From Methylobacterium sp. WL1 (lineage in GTDB: Bacteria > Pseudomonadota > Alphaproteobacteria > Rhizobiales > Beijerinckiaceae): a stretch of DNA of 64,000 bases. Numbering within the stretch: the stretch's first letter is position 1; every line of letters begins with the position of its first letter. Positions 18,501 to 27,077 of this stretch are shown here, piece by piece. The notes beneath the pieces were generated by a model. That model was not told the DNA's origin. It worked only from the letters and a program-made list of their open reading frames with translations, and ran no database searches. Where the stretch lies: positions 3,376,001 through 3,440,000 of the forward strand of contig NZ_CP042823.1 of the NCBI RefSeq assembly GCF_008000895.1. Direction: 5' to 3'. The translations under genes were made by a program, and so were the position numbers.

Positions 18501-18899
18501 CTACTTTGTCGGCGGGTCCAGCATCACCCAAAGGCGCGTAATCCGACCCTCGACGATTTCCGCAACGTCTGAGCCGTTGAGGGTGACCGGGCCATCCTGT
18601 GGGCCGGCATGCCAGCGCAGAACGCCGAACCCGTGATGCCCGGTCGCAGCGCCATCAGGCACGAAGCGGAAGTTTGACCCGAACTCCTCGAGGAGCTTGC
18701 CGGCGACGGCGGAAATTGCGGCGCGTCCCCTGACGACGTCGGCCGGTTCATACATGACCGGATCGGCAACGAAGAGTTCATCCAACGCGTGATCACGCTT
18801 GGCGCTGTCGCGTTCGTTGAACACCCGTTCGAGGTTCGCCCGAAGTAGGCGGTCGTAGTCCGGTTCATTTGGCTTCAATGCAGTCGTTCCGTCCGGCAC
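18501..18899 (-). CDS. SnoaL-like/NTF2-fold protein
   Basis: A 132-residue single-domain protein of the SnoaL-like/NTF2 superfamily: an N-terminal helix (DYDRLLRANLERVFNERD), FVADPVMYEPADVVRGRAAI and a C-terminal sheet ending EGRITRLWVMLDP. These cone-shaped proteins can be small hydrolases, isomerases or binding proteins, and nothing here shows which. It stands alone on the minus strand, convergent with tsf. About 240 bases without a clear gene lie upstream. Confidence 0.7.
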   Translation of the reverse strand: MPDGTTALKPNEPDYDRLLRANLERVFNERDSAKRDHALDELFVADPVMYEPADVVRGRAAISAVAGKLLEEFGSNFRFVPDGAATGHHGFGVLRWHAGPQDGPVTLNGSDVAEIVEGRITRLWVMLDPPTK

Positions 18900-19141
18900 G
18901 GCACTTCCTTTCGCGGTGGCAATCCGGGTTGCGAGCGTAACCTCGGATACGGCGAGTTAGAAGGTCCGGACGGGGTCTTGCGAAGAACTGAAGTGCCTGC
19001 TTCGGTCCGAACCTTGCCTATGAGCGGCCGGGCTGATCTCCGCCCATCGCTGCCCATAAGACGCTGCGCGGGCTGCGTTCGGATCCTCATCCCCGACGCC
19101 CCGTGCTGCAGCGCACACGCGATTCGATACGGCCGCGCTAC

Positions 19142-19249
19142 ATGCCGTCCATGGCTTTGAAAACCTTCTCCTACCTGATGATCGGCGTGTTCGCGTCCGG
19201 TTTGGTCATGACCCTTTTGGGCTCCGTCGGATTGTTCGCCGGGAGCTGA
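19142..19249 (+). CDS. Predicted 35-residue single-span membrane protein
   Basis: A short open frame from ATG 19142 (alternative ATG 19151) encodes MPSMALKTFSYLMIGVFASG followed by LVMTLLGSVGLFAGS. About 25 residues are hydrophobic, enough for one membrane span. Third positions are mostly G or C, as in neighbouring genes. No convincing ribosome-binding site is visible, which lowers confidence. It sits alone between an SnoaL-like gene and a phosphoesterase gene. Function unknown. Confidence 0.4.
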   Translation: MPSMALKTFSYLMIGVFASGLVMTLLGSVGLFAGS

Positions 19250-19276
19250 AACACGGCGCCGGCGTGAACGCTTCAG

Positions 19277-20092
19277 TCATGCCGGCGCTAGATCGATCCA
19301 GGCGCCCCCGTCCCAGACCCGGACCCGGACGGTGGCGCAGCCCTCCGCGACGATGATGCGATTATAGGAATTGGGCTCGTTGCCCCGCAGGCGCGTCGAG
19401 GTCGCCGAGCCGGCCTGAATGGTCAGCAGCCGCCCCGGGCGTGCTGGGACCAGAGTCCGGTCGAGCGTATCGGGGACTGATCCCCCTCCTTCCGCGTAGC
19501 GCGCATAGTGCCGATGCAGGTGGCCGGCGAGCGTCAGCCCCACGCCGCACCGGCGGAACAAGGCCAAGGCCCGGTCGGCGTGCCCGACCGTGCGCGTTCC
19601 CGGGTCCCAGGGCGGCGGCAGGAACGGGTGGTGGCCGACCACGATCTTGAACAGCTGGTCGGGCATCGCACAGAGACGGGCCTCCGCTCGGGCGAGCTGG
19701 CTGCGGCGGATCACGCCGTGCGACCAATTCGGCTCCGGCGCCCAGCGCCGTGCGGTGTTGAGGCAGACGACCCCGATCTCGGCGTCCTCAAAGCACGGCT
19801 CGGTCTCGGCCGCGATGGCGCGCCGATAGCGCGTGAACGGGGACACGAAGCGCTGGACCAGCCGGAACGGCGAGATGTCGTGGTTGCCCGGCACCCCGAT
19901 CCAAGGCGTCTTCAGGCGATGGAGGAAGGCGCGGGCCTGCGCGAATTCCGACGGCCGTGCAGCCATGGTGAAGTCGCCAGACGCTACGATCAGGTCCGGC
20001 GCATCGGCGTTCAGCTCGTTGATCAGGGCCTCCGCCACGGCCGGGTCGGTACGGCCGAAATGCAGGTCGGAGATGTGACTGATCCGTCTCAC
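19277..20092 (-). CDS. Metallophosphoesterase
   Basis: A 271-residue calcineurin-like phosphoesterase with the full dimetal set in order: ISDLHFG, VASGDFT, GVPGNHDI, VVGHHPF and LAGHLHRH. The family includes cyclic nucleotide phosphodiesterases and lipid pyrophosphatases; specificity cannot be assigned. The GTG start at 20092 overlaps the stop of the upstream lipid kinase gene (GTGA), so the two are coupled. This raises the possibility that it acts on a lipid-linked phosphate. Confidence 0.88.
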   Translation of the reverse strand: MRRISHISDLHFGRTDPAVAEALINELNADAPDLIVASGDFTMAARPSEFAQARAFLHRLKTPWIGVPGNHDISPFRLVQRFVSPFTRYRRAIAAETEPCFEDAEIGVVCLNTARRWAPEPNWSHGVIRRSQLARAEARLCAMPDQLFKIVVGHHPFLPPPWDPGTRTVGHADRALALFRRCGVGLTLAGHLHRHYARYAEGGGSVPDTLDRTLVPARPGRLLTIQAGSATSTRLRGNEPNSYNRIIVAEGCATVRVRVWDGGAWIDLAPA

Positions 20093-20991
20093 CGGCGTTC
20101 GCCCATCCCGGGGACGATTACGGTCAGCGCCCGCCGGTGAATCCGGTAGCGCAGCGGAGTCGGGAGCAGCATCACCTCGCCGTCGTTCATGACCCGCAGC
20201 GCCCGCGTCTCCGATGCGATGGTCAGGTTGGCGGCCGGCAGCCGTTCCACGTCCGGCAGCCGCCGCCAGTCGCCCAACGCGAAGCCGAGGGCGAGGCGGA
20301 GGGTTCGCACCAGCGAGAGCTGCGACAGGACGTAGAGGGTGAGCTGCCCGGCATCGTTCGGTGACCGCACCAGAACGTGGCCGGGCCGCTCGGCATAGTC
20401 GCCGATCACCACCGCCAGCAGCCGGAACCGCCAGGTCCGCGCTACGCCGTCGATCGTGCCGGTCACGGTCAGCCGCGGATAGCGTACGAGATGGCGCAAA
20501 ACCCCGTGGATCCAGCGCAGCAGGCTGCGCGAGCCGAGTTGCCGGCGATGGACTTCCCGGTGCCGCGTCACCCGCGCCGGCAGGCCGAGCACAGAGTTGA
20601 TCAGGAACGTGCGGCCATTGACCTCACCGACGTCGATCCGCCGCCGGGTGCCCGAGACGAGGGCCGCCACCGCGGCATCGATATCGAGCGGCACGCCGAG
20701 ATCACGGGCCAGGAGATTCAGCGTGCCGAGCGGCAGGATGCCGAGTGGCGTCGCCTTCCCGACGAGGGCGGCGGCCGCGCACGCGATGGTGCCGTCGCCA
20801 CCAGCGACCACCAGGGCGTCGATGCCCGGCTCCGACGCTGCGGCGGCGATCCGTACCGGCAGAGCCGCCCCGCGGTCGGCCTCCCCCAGGGGCTCGATCC
20901 CGGCCGCCACGAGCTTCTCCCGGATCGCCTCCGGCGTCGTGCCGGACGCCACGGCCCCGGACGCGACGTTAATGACGAGTGCGATGCGCAT
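20089..20991 (-). CDS. Diacylglycerol/lipid kinase family protein
   Basis: About 300 residues. The DAGK catalytic domain starts MRIALVINVASGA and carries the nucleotide-binding signature ALVVAGGDGTIACAAAAL and PLGILPLGTLNLLARDLG. The C-terminal beta-sandwich includes EVNGRTFLINSVLGLPARV and ends near VMNDGEVMLLPTPLRYRI. This is the YegS/BmrU/DgkB type. It likely phosphorylates diacylglycerol or a related lipid. First gene of a two-gene unit with the phosphoesterase; divergent from pyrH. Confidence 0.9.
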   Translation of the reverse strand: MRIALVINVASGAVASGTTPEAIREKLVAAGIEPLGEADRGAALPVRIAAAASEPGIDALVVAGGDGTIACAAAALVGKATPLGILPLGTLNLLARDLGVPLDIDAAVAALVSGTRRRIDVGEVNGRTFLINSVLGLPARVTRHREVHRRQLGSRSLLRWIHGVLRHLVRYPRLTVTGTIDGVARTWRFRLLAVVIGDYAERPGHVLVRSPNDAGQLTLYVLSQLSLVRTLRLALGFALGDWRRLPDVERLPAANLTIASETRALRVMNDGEVMLLPTPLRYRIHRRALTVIVPGMGERR

Positions 20992-21179
20992 GAAATCCCG
21001 GGTGTTCATCCCGATGGCGTGCCCCGCTCCTCTGCCAAAGCTGCACGTCGATCGCGTGTCGGTGGGACTTCGTCCCCGTGATCCCCGCCGGGATCGACGT
21101 CCGCCCCTCGACGCCGATCCCGCGGCTGACGTAGAAGCCTCGCGGGTTCGGGTGATGCGGTATGGAACCGGAGATCGAG

Positions 21180-21902
21180 ATGCCGGAAGCGACGCCGTTT
21201 CGCCGTATCCTCCTCAAGCTGTCGGGCGAGGCCCTGGCCGCCCCGGACGGCTACTGGCTCCATCCGCCGACGCTGGCGGCGCTCGCCGAGGACATCGCCC
21301 GCACGATCGAGTCCGGGGCCGAGATCGCCATCGTGGTCGGCGGCGGCAACATGATCCGTGGCGCCCGCATCTCGGCGGCCGGCTGGATCGACCGGGCCAC
21401 GGGTGATTCCCTAGGCATGATGGCCACCGTGATGAACTCACTGGCGATCGAGACCGCGCTCAACGCTGCGGGCGTGCCGGCCCGGACCATGTCGGCGGTA
21501 TCGATGCCGACGATCTGCGAGACCTATGCCCGCCAACCGGCCCTGCACCACCTCGACAAGGGTCAGGTGGTGGTCCTGGCCGGCGGAACCGGCAACCCGT
21601 TCTTCACCACCGACACGGCCGCGGTGCTGCGCGCCGCCGAGTTGCGCTGCGACGCCGTGCTCAAGGCCACGCAGGTCGATGGTGTCTACTCGGCCGACCC
21701 CAAGAAAGACCCGCACGCCACGCGCTACGACCGCCTGACCCACGACGAGGCGATCGCCCGCGACCTCAAGGTGATGGACACCGCAGCCTTCGCGCTCGCC
21801 CGCGAGAGCCGGCTGTCGATCGTGGTCGGCTCGCTGCATCCGCCGAGCTCGATCGCCGGGATCCTGTCCGGCGAGGCACCCTCTACCCTCGTGGCGCCCT
21901 GA
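21180..21902 (+). CDS. pyrH: Uridylate kinase
   Basis: A 240-residue hexameric UMP kinase of the amino-acid kinase fold, converting UMP to UDP. Motifs are RRILLKLSGEALA, VVGGGNMIRGA, GMMATVMNSLAIETAL and VVLAGGTGNPFFTTDTAA. The ATG at 21180 has GGAG 6 bases upstream; an ATG at 21162 would add six residues. It lies divergent from the lipid kinase gene and 171 bases before frr. Confidence 0.96.
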   Translation: MPEATPFRRILLKLSGEALAAPDGYWLHPPTLAALAEDIARTIESGAEIAIVVGGGNMIRGARISAAGWIDRATGDSLGMMATVMNSLAIETALNAAGVPARTMSAVSMPTICETYARQPALHHLDKGQVVVLAGGTGNPFFTTDTAAVLRAAELRCDAVLKATQVDGVYSADPKKDPHATRYDRLTHDEAIARDLKVMDTAAFALARESRLSIVVGSLHPPSSIAGILSGEAPSTLVAP

Positions 21903-22073
21903 TCCGGCCCGGGACGCGCGCTCCTCGACGCGCATCGTTGGTGTCCAAAAACAGGTCGTCACCTTTCGGGACGATGCTCCAGAGGTTTGCGGCACCGGGA
22001 AAATTCCGCCATTGAGGCCGCGACTGCCCGTACCGGGCGAGAAGACGACGTCAGATCTGTCGGGACCACCACC

Positions 22074-22637
22074 ATGGCCACACCGGAATTCGACCTCAAC
22101 GACATCAAGCGCCGCATGCAGGGCGCGGTCGCGTCGCTCTCCAAGGATCTCGGATCCCTGCGGACCGGACGCGCCACGCCCTCGCTGCTCGATCCGATCC
22201 AGGTCGATGCCTACGGCTCGTCGATGCCGATGGCGCAGGTCGCAACCGTGAGCGTTCCGGAGCCGCGGCTCCTGTCGATCTCGGTCTGGGACCGTAGCAT
22301 GGTCACCGCCGTCGAGAAGGCGATCCGCGAATCCGATCTGGGCCTCAACCCGCAGACCGAGGGCCAGACCATCCGGCTGCGCATACCCGAGATGAACGAG
22401 CAGCGCCGCAAGGAGATGGTCAAGGTCGCCCACAAGTACACCGAGGAGGCGCGCGTCGCCGTGCGCCACGTCCGCCGGGATGGGCTCGACCACCTCAAGA
22501 AGCTCCTGAAGGACAGCGCCATCTCGGAGGACGACGAGAAGCGCCAGGCCGCCGACGTCCAGAAGGCGACCGACCAGTACATCGCCGAGATCGACGGCGT
22601 GCTCGCCTCGAAGGAGAAGGAGATCATGCACGTCTGA
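22074..22637 (+). CDS. frr: Ribosome recycling factor
   Basis: A 187-residue two-domain factor that, with EF-G, splits post-termination ribosomes. Recognisable parts: [34 protein letters not shown], and the hinge/helical region [20 protein letters not shown]. Only 19 bases separate its stop from the cdsA start. The uppS gene often found between them is absent. Confidence 0.96.
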   Translation: MATPEFDLNDIKRRMQGAVASLSKDLGSLRTGRATPSLLDPIQVDAYGSSMPMAQVATVSVPEPRLLSISVWDRSMVTAVEKAIRESDLGLNPQTEGQTIRLRIPEMNEQRRKEMVKVAHKYTEEARVAVRHVRRDGLDHLKKLLKDSAISEDDEKRQAADVQKATDQYIAEIDGVLASKEKEIMHV

Positions 22638-22656
22638 GGCGAAGGCCGAGACGCGC

Positions 22657-23514
22657 GTGACCCCCACCGCCCCACCGGCCGCACGCCCCTCCGGGCGGCG
22701 CGAACTCTGGCTGCGCGTCGCCTCGGGCGTGGTGCTCGCCCCCGCGATCCTGGCGGCCCTCGTCTATGGCGGCTGGCCGTTCGCCGGGATCTGGCTCGCT
22801 GCCGGCATCATCGGCTTCGCCGAGTGGATGGTGATGAGCCGCACCGAGCCGCGCGAGGTGCTGATCGCGCTCGGCGCGGCGACGCTCGCCGCCCTCCTGC
22901 TGTGCCAGCGTGGCGGCGCACCCGCCCTCGCCTGCATCGCCGTCCTGCTCCTCGGGGCCGCGGCCTGCGCCACGGTGGCCCGCACCGCCACCGGCCGCCT
23001 GCGTGCGCTCGCCGGCGTACTCGGGGCGGCCGCGATCGCCTCGGTGCCCGTGGCCCTGCGCGACGATCCCGGGATCGGCCTCATTGGCCCGGCCTGGATG
23101 TTCGCCGTGGTCTGGTCCACCGACATCGCCGCCTACTTCGCCGGCCGCAAGATCGGCGGCCCGAAGCTGATGCCCCGGGTTTCGCCCAACAAGACCTGGT
23201 CGGGCGCCATCGGCGGCCTGATCGGCGCCGTCGTGGCCGGTTCGCTTGCGGCCATGGCCGCCGACCTCGCCGGTCTGGAACTGCCGAGCGCCGCTTCCTT
23301 GCCGATGGTCGCCGGGGTGAGCGCCCTGGCCTCCGTGCTGAGCCAGGCCGGCGACCTTGTGGAGTCCGGTCTGAAGCGCCGCTACGGGGTCAAGGATTCG
23401 AGCAAGATCATCCCGGGCCATGGCGGCGTTATGGACCGGCTCGACGGGTTTTTCGCAGTCGCCGTGCTGGCCGGGCTCTATCTCGCCCTGCGCGGGAGCG
23501 GCCTGATCCCATGA
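22657..23514 (+). CDS. cdsA: Phosphatidate cytidylyltransferase
   Basis: A 285-residue multi-pass inner-membrane enzyme making CDP-diacylglycerol from phosphatidate and CTP. The C-terminal signature is clear: LKRRYGVKDSSKIIPGHGG then VMDRLDG, preceded by GRKIGGPKLMPRVSPNKTWS. The start is a GTG (VTPTAPPAARPSGRRELW). The stop overlaps the dxr start (ATGA). The product feeds phospholipid synthesis. Confidence 0.95.
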   Translation: MTPTAPPAARPSGRRELWLRVASGVVLAPAILAALVYGGWPFAGIWLAAGIIGFAEWMVMSRTEPREVLIALGAATLAALLLCQRGGAPALACIAVLLLGAAACATVARTATGRLRALAGVLGAAAIASVPVALRDDPGIGLIGPAWMFAVVWSTDIAAYFAGRKIGGPKLMPRVSPNKTWSGAIGGLIGAVVAGSLAAMAADLAGLELPSAASLPMVAGVSALASVLSQAGDLVESGLKRRYGVKDSSKIIPGHGGVMDRLDGFFAVAVLAGLYLALRGSGLIP

Positions 23515-24725
23515 CGCTATTCCATGACGATGAGGGAGTTTCACCCGTGACCCAGATCGTCACCGTGTTCGGCGCCACCGGCTCGATCGGCTGCTCCACC
23601 GCCGACCTGCTCGCCCAGCATCCGGACCGGTTCCGCACCGGCGCCGTCGTCGGCGGTCGCGACGCCATCGCGCTGGCCAAAGTCGCGCGCGAGCTCGGCG
23701 CATCCTTCGCGGCGCTGGCCGACGAGACCGCCGGCCCGGCGCTGGCCGAGGCGCTCTCGGGCAGCGGCATCGCCAACGGAGCCGGCGAGAGCGCGGTGAT
23801 GGAGGCCGCCGCCCGGGACGCCGACATCGTGGTCGCCGCGGTGAGCGGCGCCGCCGGTCTGAAATCGACCCACGCCGCGCTCCGGCTAGGCCGCAAGGTC
23901 GCGCTCGCCAACAAGGAGAGCCTGGTCTGTGCCGGCGACGCCTTCATGCGCGACGCCGCGCGCTACGGCGCCACGATCCTGCCGATGGATTCCGAGCACG
24001 ACGCCCTGAGCCAGGCGCTCGCCGGCCGGCCGCTGGCGGATGTCCGCACCATGATGATCACGGCGTCCGGCGGCCCGTTCCGGACCTGGACCCGCGAGCG
24101 GATCGCCGCCGCCTCCGCCACCGAGGCCGCGGCCCATCCGACCTGGTCGATGGGCATGAAGATCAACATCGATTCGGCCAGCCTGATGAACAAGGGTCTG
24201 GAGCTGATCGAGGCCCACCACCTGTTCGGCATCGAGCCCGAGCGCCTGGACGTGGTCGTGCACCCGCAATCGGTGATCCACGGCCTCGTCTACTGGCTCG
24301 ACGGCGCCGTGACCGCGGAGCTGGCCCTGCCCGACATGCGCGTGCCGATCTCGCATTGCCTCGGGCTCGGCGACCGCCTGACCATCGCCCGGGGCCGGCC
24401 CCTGGATCTCGTGAAGCTCGGCGCGCTGACCTTCGAGGCGGCCGACGAGGAGCGCTTTCCGTGCCTGCGCATCGCCCGGGCGGCGCTGGCCGCTGGCGGT
24501 GCGGCGCCCACCGTGATGAACGCGGCCAACGAGGTGGCGGTGGCAGCCTTCATCGCCGGCCGGATCGGATTCTACGGCATCAGCGACATCGTCGAGCGGG
24601 CCTGCGAACACTTCGCCGGCCCGTACCGCACGGCACCCGCCGACGTGGACGAGGCGCTGGCTATCGACGCCCATGTCCGAGTCTGGAGCGCCGAGGCGCT
24701 GCCGGAGTTGCGCGCAGCCGGCTGA
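23511..24725 (+). CDS. dxr: 1-deoxy-D-xylulose 5-phosphate reductoisomerase
   Basis: 404 residues; converts DXP with NADPH to 2-C-methyl-D-erythritol 4-phosphate, the committed step of the MEP isoprenoid pathway. The NADPH-binding motif is TVFGATGSIGCSTADLL, and LANKESLVCAG and LPMDSEHDALSQAL form the metal/active site, followed by MGMKINIDSASLMNKGLE. The ATG at 23511 overlaps the cdsA stop. No rseP or bamA follows, as would be usual; an unrelated metal-uptake island begins downstream. Confidence 0.96.
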   Translation: MTLFHDDEGVSPVTQIVTVFGATGSIGCSTADLLAQHPDRFRTGAVVGGRDAIALAKVARELGASFAALADETAGPALAEALSGSGIANGAGESAVMEAAARDADIVVAAVSGAAGLKSTHAALRLGRKVALANKESLVCAGDAFMRDAARYGATILPMDSEHDALSQALAGRPLADVRTMMITASGGPFRTWTRERIAAASATEAAAHPTWSMGMKINIDSASLMNKGLELIEAHHLFGIEPERLDVVVHPQSVIHGLVYWLDGAVTAELALPDMRVPISHCLGLGDRLTIARGRPLDLVKLGALTFEAADEERFPCLRIARAALAAGGAAPTVMNAANEVAVAAFIAGRIGFYGISDIVERACEHFAGPYRTAPADVDEALAIDAHVRVWSAEALPELRAAG

Positions 24726-24806
24726 ACGAACGTCGCGTGGGAAGCCGCTTCCGCGCTTCCGGCATCCCGTTGACGGCAGGTGGCGGAGACGCCTAACAAC
24801 GACGCC

Positions 24807-25172
24807 ATGCGCCGGTGCCTGCCCCAGACGGTTCAAGGCCGCGCGATCATCGGGATGGTCGCGCTCTACGCGCTGTTGCTTCAGGCTTTCCTCGGCTTTG
24901 CGACGCCGGCCCGCGCGGTCGGGCTGCCCGGTGCGGTCCTGTGCGCCGAGCACGGGTCGGGGGCGCCGGACGACGAAACTGTCGCGCACCACGCCCATCC
25001 GTGTTGCACGCTCGTGCAGGCCGGAAGCGTCGCGCTGCCCGTGTCCGAGCCGGCGGTGGTCGCGTGGCCGTTCGCGCCGGCTTCGCGCCTCGCCTGGCAG
25101 CCGGAAGCCGAGCGCCCGAAGACGGGCCCGCCGCGCACCGCCACCTCCGCCCGAGGTCCGCCCGCCGCCTGA
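24807..25172 (+). CDS. DUF2946-type small membrane/periplasmic protein
   Basis: About 121 residues: one hydrophobic segment (IIGMVALYALLLQAFLGFA), then a periplasmic part with AVLCAEHGS and HHAHPCCTLVQAG, and a tail ending TATSARGPPAA. This His/Cys pattern and the R-x-PP ending match DUF2946 proteins, often encoded beside TonB-dependent copper receptors. A metal-binding role is plausible but unproven. A GTG at 24780 would extend it by nine residues. Next comes a PepSY gene, 39 bases downstream. Confidence 0.65.
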   Translation: MRRCLPQTVQGRAIIGMVALYALLLQAFLGFATPARAVGLPGAVLCAEHGSGAPDDETVAHHAHPCCTLVQAGSVALPVSEPAVVAWPFAPASRLAWQPEAERPKTGPPRTATSARGPPAA

Positions 25173-25211
25173 CGATCCCGCTTCCCGATCGTTCAGGCCC
25201 GGACCGTTCCC

Positions 25212-26594
25212 ATGTCGATTCTTCTGCACGGCGATGCCCCAGCGTTCGGGGCCGTCGCCGCTCTGCGCGCATCCCGCGAGGCCGTCTATCGTGCCGTGTG
25301 GCGCTGGCACTTCTACGCCGGCCTGCTGTGCCTGCCGTTCCTGATCACCCTGTCGGCCACCGGGGCGCTCTACCTGTTCAAGGACGAGATCAACGGCAGC
25401 CTGTTCGCCTACCGGACCCGCGTGGCCGTCCAGGCGACGGCACCGCTCGGGCCGGACCGCCTGATCTTCAACGCCCTGCAGGCCGAACCGGATGGGGTAC
25501 CGGTCTCCTATGCGGACCCGGCCGCACCCGACGCATCGGCGGTGGTCACGCTGTCCGAGGGGGGACGCAAGCGCCTCGTCTACCTCGATCCCTATACCGG
25601 CTCGGTGCTCGACCGTGTGGATCGCGACGGCGAGTTCATGATGGTGGTGCGGCAGCTGCACAGCCTCAGCTATTTCGGCGCCTTGGCCAACGCGGTGATC
25701 GAAGTTGTGGCGGGCTTCGCCATCATCCTGGTCGTCACCGGCCTGTACCTGTGGTGGCCGCGCGGCCAGGGCGGCGGCATCGTCAGCCTGCGGGGTACGC
25801 CGCGCCGCCGGGTCTGGTGGCGCGACCTACACGCGGTGACCGGGCTCGTGGCTGGCAGCGGCCTGCTGTTCCTGGCGATCACCGGATTACCCTGGTCGAT
25901 CTGGTGGGGGCAGCAGCTCCGGACCTGGTCGAACGCCGCAGGCCTTGGCCAGCCGGCGATCCTGTGGGCCGGCAAACCGGTCTCGAGAGTGCCGCTGCGC
26001 GCGCGGCTGCCGGATGCGGGCTGGACCTTGCAGGATGCGCCGGTGCCGCGCTCGCTGCCGGCTGGGCGGACGGCTGAACCGATCGGGATCGATCAGGCGG
26101 CGGACATTCTCACGCGGCTCGGGATGGAGCGGGGCTACGAACTCGCGCTCCCGGTCGGAGTCGACGGGGTCTACGCGGCCGCCGTCTACCCGCACGACGT
26201 CGCACAGCAACGGATGATCTCCCTCGATCAGTACACCGGCGCACCTTTGGTCGACGTCCACTTTGCCGACCTCGGCTCGGTCGCGCGCGCGATCCAGTAT
26301 GGGATCGGCATCCACAAGGGAGAGCATTGGGGCCGGATCAACCAGTTCGCCATGCTGGCGTTCTGCCTTGCCACGATCCTGCTCGCCGTCACCGCCGCCA
26401 CGATGTGGTGGAAGCGGCGCCCAGCCGGCGGACTCGGTGTGCCGCCCTGGCCGCGGGACCGGCGGGTGGTGGCGACCGTCGCCCTGGTGATCGCCGGGCT
26501 CGGCGTGCTGTTTCCCCTGACCGGACTCGCGATCCTGGGCATGCTCACGATCGACTGCGCCGTTCAGGTCGCCCACCGGCGTAGGACCGCCTGA
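25212..26594 (+). CDS. PepSY-domain (PiuB-like) transmembrane protein
   Basis: A 460-residue PepSY_TM protein. Four hydrophobic segments are visible: WHFYAGLLCLPFLITLSATG (about 36-56), IEVVAGFAIILVVTGLYLWW, the one near TGLVAGSGLLFLAITGL, and C-terminal ones around FAMLAFCLATILLAVTAATM. Conserved histidines (RWHFYAG, VRQLHSL, DLHAVTG, HKGEHWG) are typical of these putative membrane reductases, found with ferric-siderophore and copper receptors. It sits between two DUF2946 genes and ahead of a TonB receptor. Confidence 0.85.
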   Translation: MSILLHGDAPAFGAVAALRASREAVYRAVWRWHFYAGLLCLPFLITLSATGALYLFKDEINGSLFAYRTRVAVQATAPLGPDRLIFNALQAEPDGVPVSYADPAAPDASAVVTLSEGGRKRLVYLDPYTGSVLDRVDRDGEFMMVVRQLHSLSYFGALANAVIEVVAGFAIILVVTGLYLWWPRGQGGGIVSLRGTPRRRVWWRDLHAVTGLVAGSGLLFLAITGLPWSIWWGQQLRTWSNAAGLGQPAILWAGKPVSRVPLRARLPDAGWTLQDAPVPRSLPAGRTAEPIGIDQAADILTRLGMERGYELALPVGVDGVYAAAVYPHDVAQQRMISLDQYTGAPLVDVHFADLGSVARAIQYGIGIHKGEHWGRINQFAMLAFCLATILLAVTAATMWWKRRPAGGLGVPPWPRDRRVVATVALVIAGLGVLFPLTGLAILGMLTIDCAVQVAHRRRTA

Positions 26595-26619
26595 CTCCAG
26601 ACTGACGGGCTCGACGCCC

Positions 26620-27012
26620 GTGACGACCGATTTCGCGCATCCTGGGACGCGTACCCGATTCCTCGGAGCCGGGCTGATCCTGCTCGCCCTCTGGGTGCAG
26701 GCGCTCGCCCCGATGGCCGCTCTGCGGATGGCGTTGACCGCACCCGGGATGCTGCCCGGGGCGATCCTGTGCGGTCACCCGGCGGGAGACGACGCGATCA
26801 GCGCCACCGTGGAGCAACCGGTCGCGCCCCCGGCCTGTGAGGTCTGTCGGCTGTGTCGCGCCGGGATCGTCCCCCCGCCCCTTACGGGCAGCCCCACCGT
26901 CGCCCGGCCGCTGCGCTGGATCGCGGTGGCGTGGCCGATCCCGCCCCCATCGCGGCCGGACGCGCCACAGCGCATCACCGGCCAACCCCGGGCGCCGCCC
27001 CTCATCGCCTGA
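26620..27012 (+). CDS. Second DUF2946-type protein
   Basis: 130 residues from a GTG. A hydrophobic segment (FLGAGLILLALWVQALAPMA) is followed by GAILCGHPAGDD and a cysteine cluster CEVCRLCRAGIVPPP, ending GQPRAPPLIA. The CxxCxxC pattern and RAPP tail fit DUF2946. It lies 25 bases after the PepSY gene and 65 before the TonB receptor. Having two different DUF2946 proteins in one operon is notable. A metal-handling role is inferred. Confidence 0.65.
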   Translation: MTTDFAHPGTRTRFLGAGLILLALWVQALAPMAALRMALTAPGMLPGAILCGHPAGDDAISATVEQPVAPPACEVCRLCRAGIVPPPLTGSPTVARPLRWIAVAWPIPPPSRPDAPQRITGQPRAPPLIA

Positions 27013-27077
27013 TCACGTGCGCTCCCGTGCGGCGACTGTGCCGTCCGGTCCCCAGATCGATCAGACGAGAATTCAGG

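Noticed and set aside
22637-22657. Searched for uppS between frr and cdsA
   Set aside because: Only 19 bases separate the genes, so it cannot be here.
24740-24760. Hairpin GGAAGC/GCTTCC after dxr as a terminator
   Set aside because: Only six base pairs with a nine-base loop and no T-run; too weak to call.
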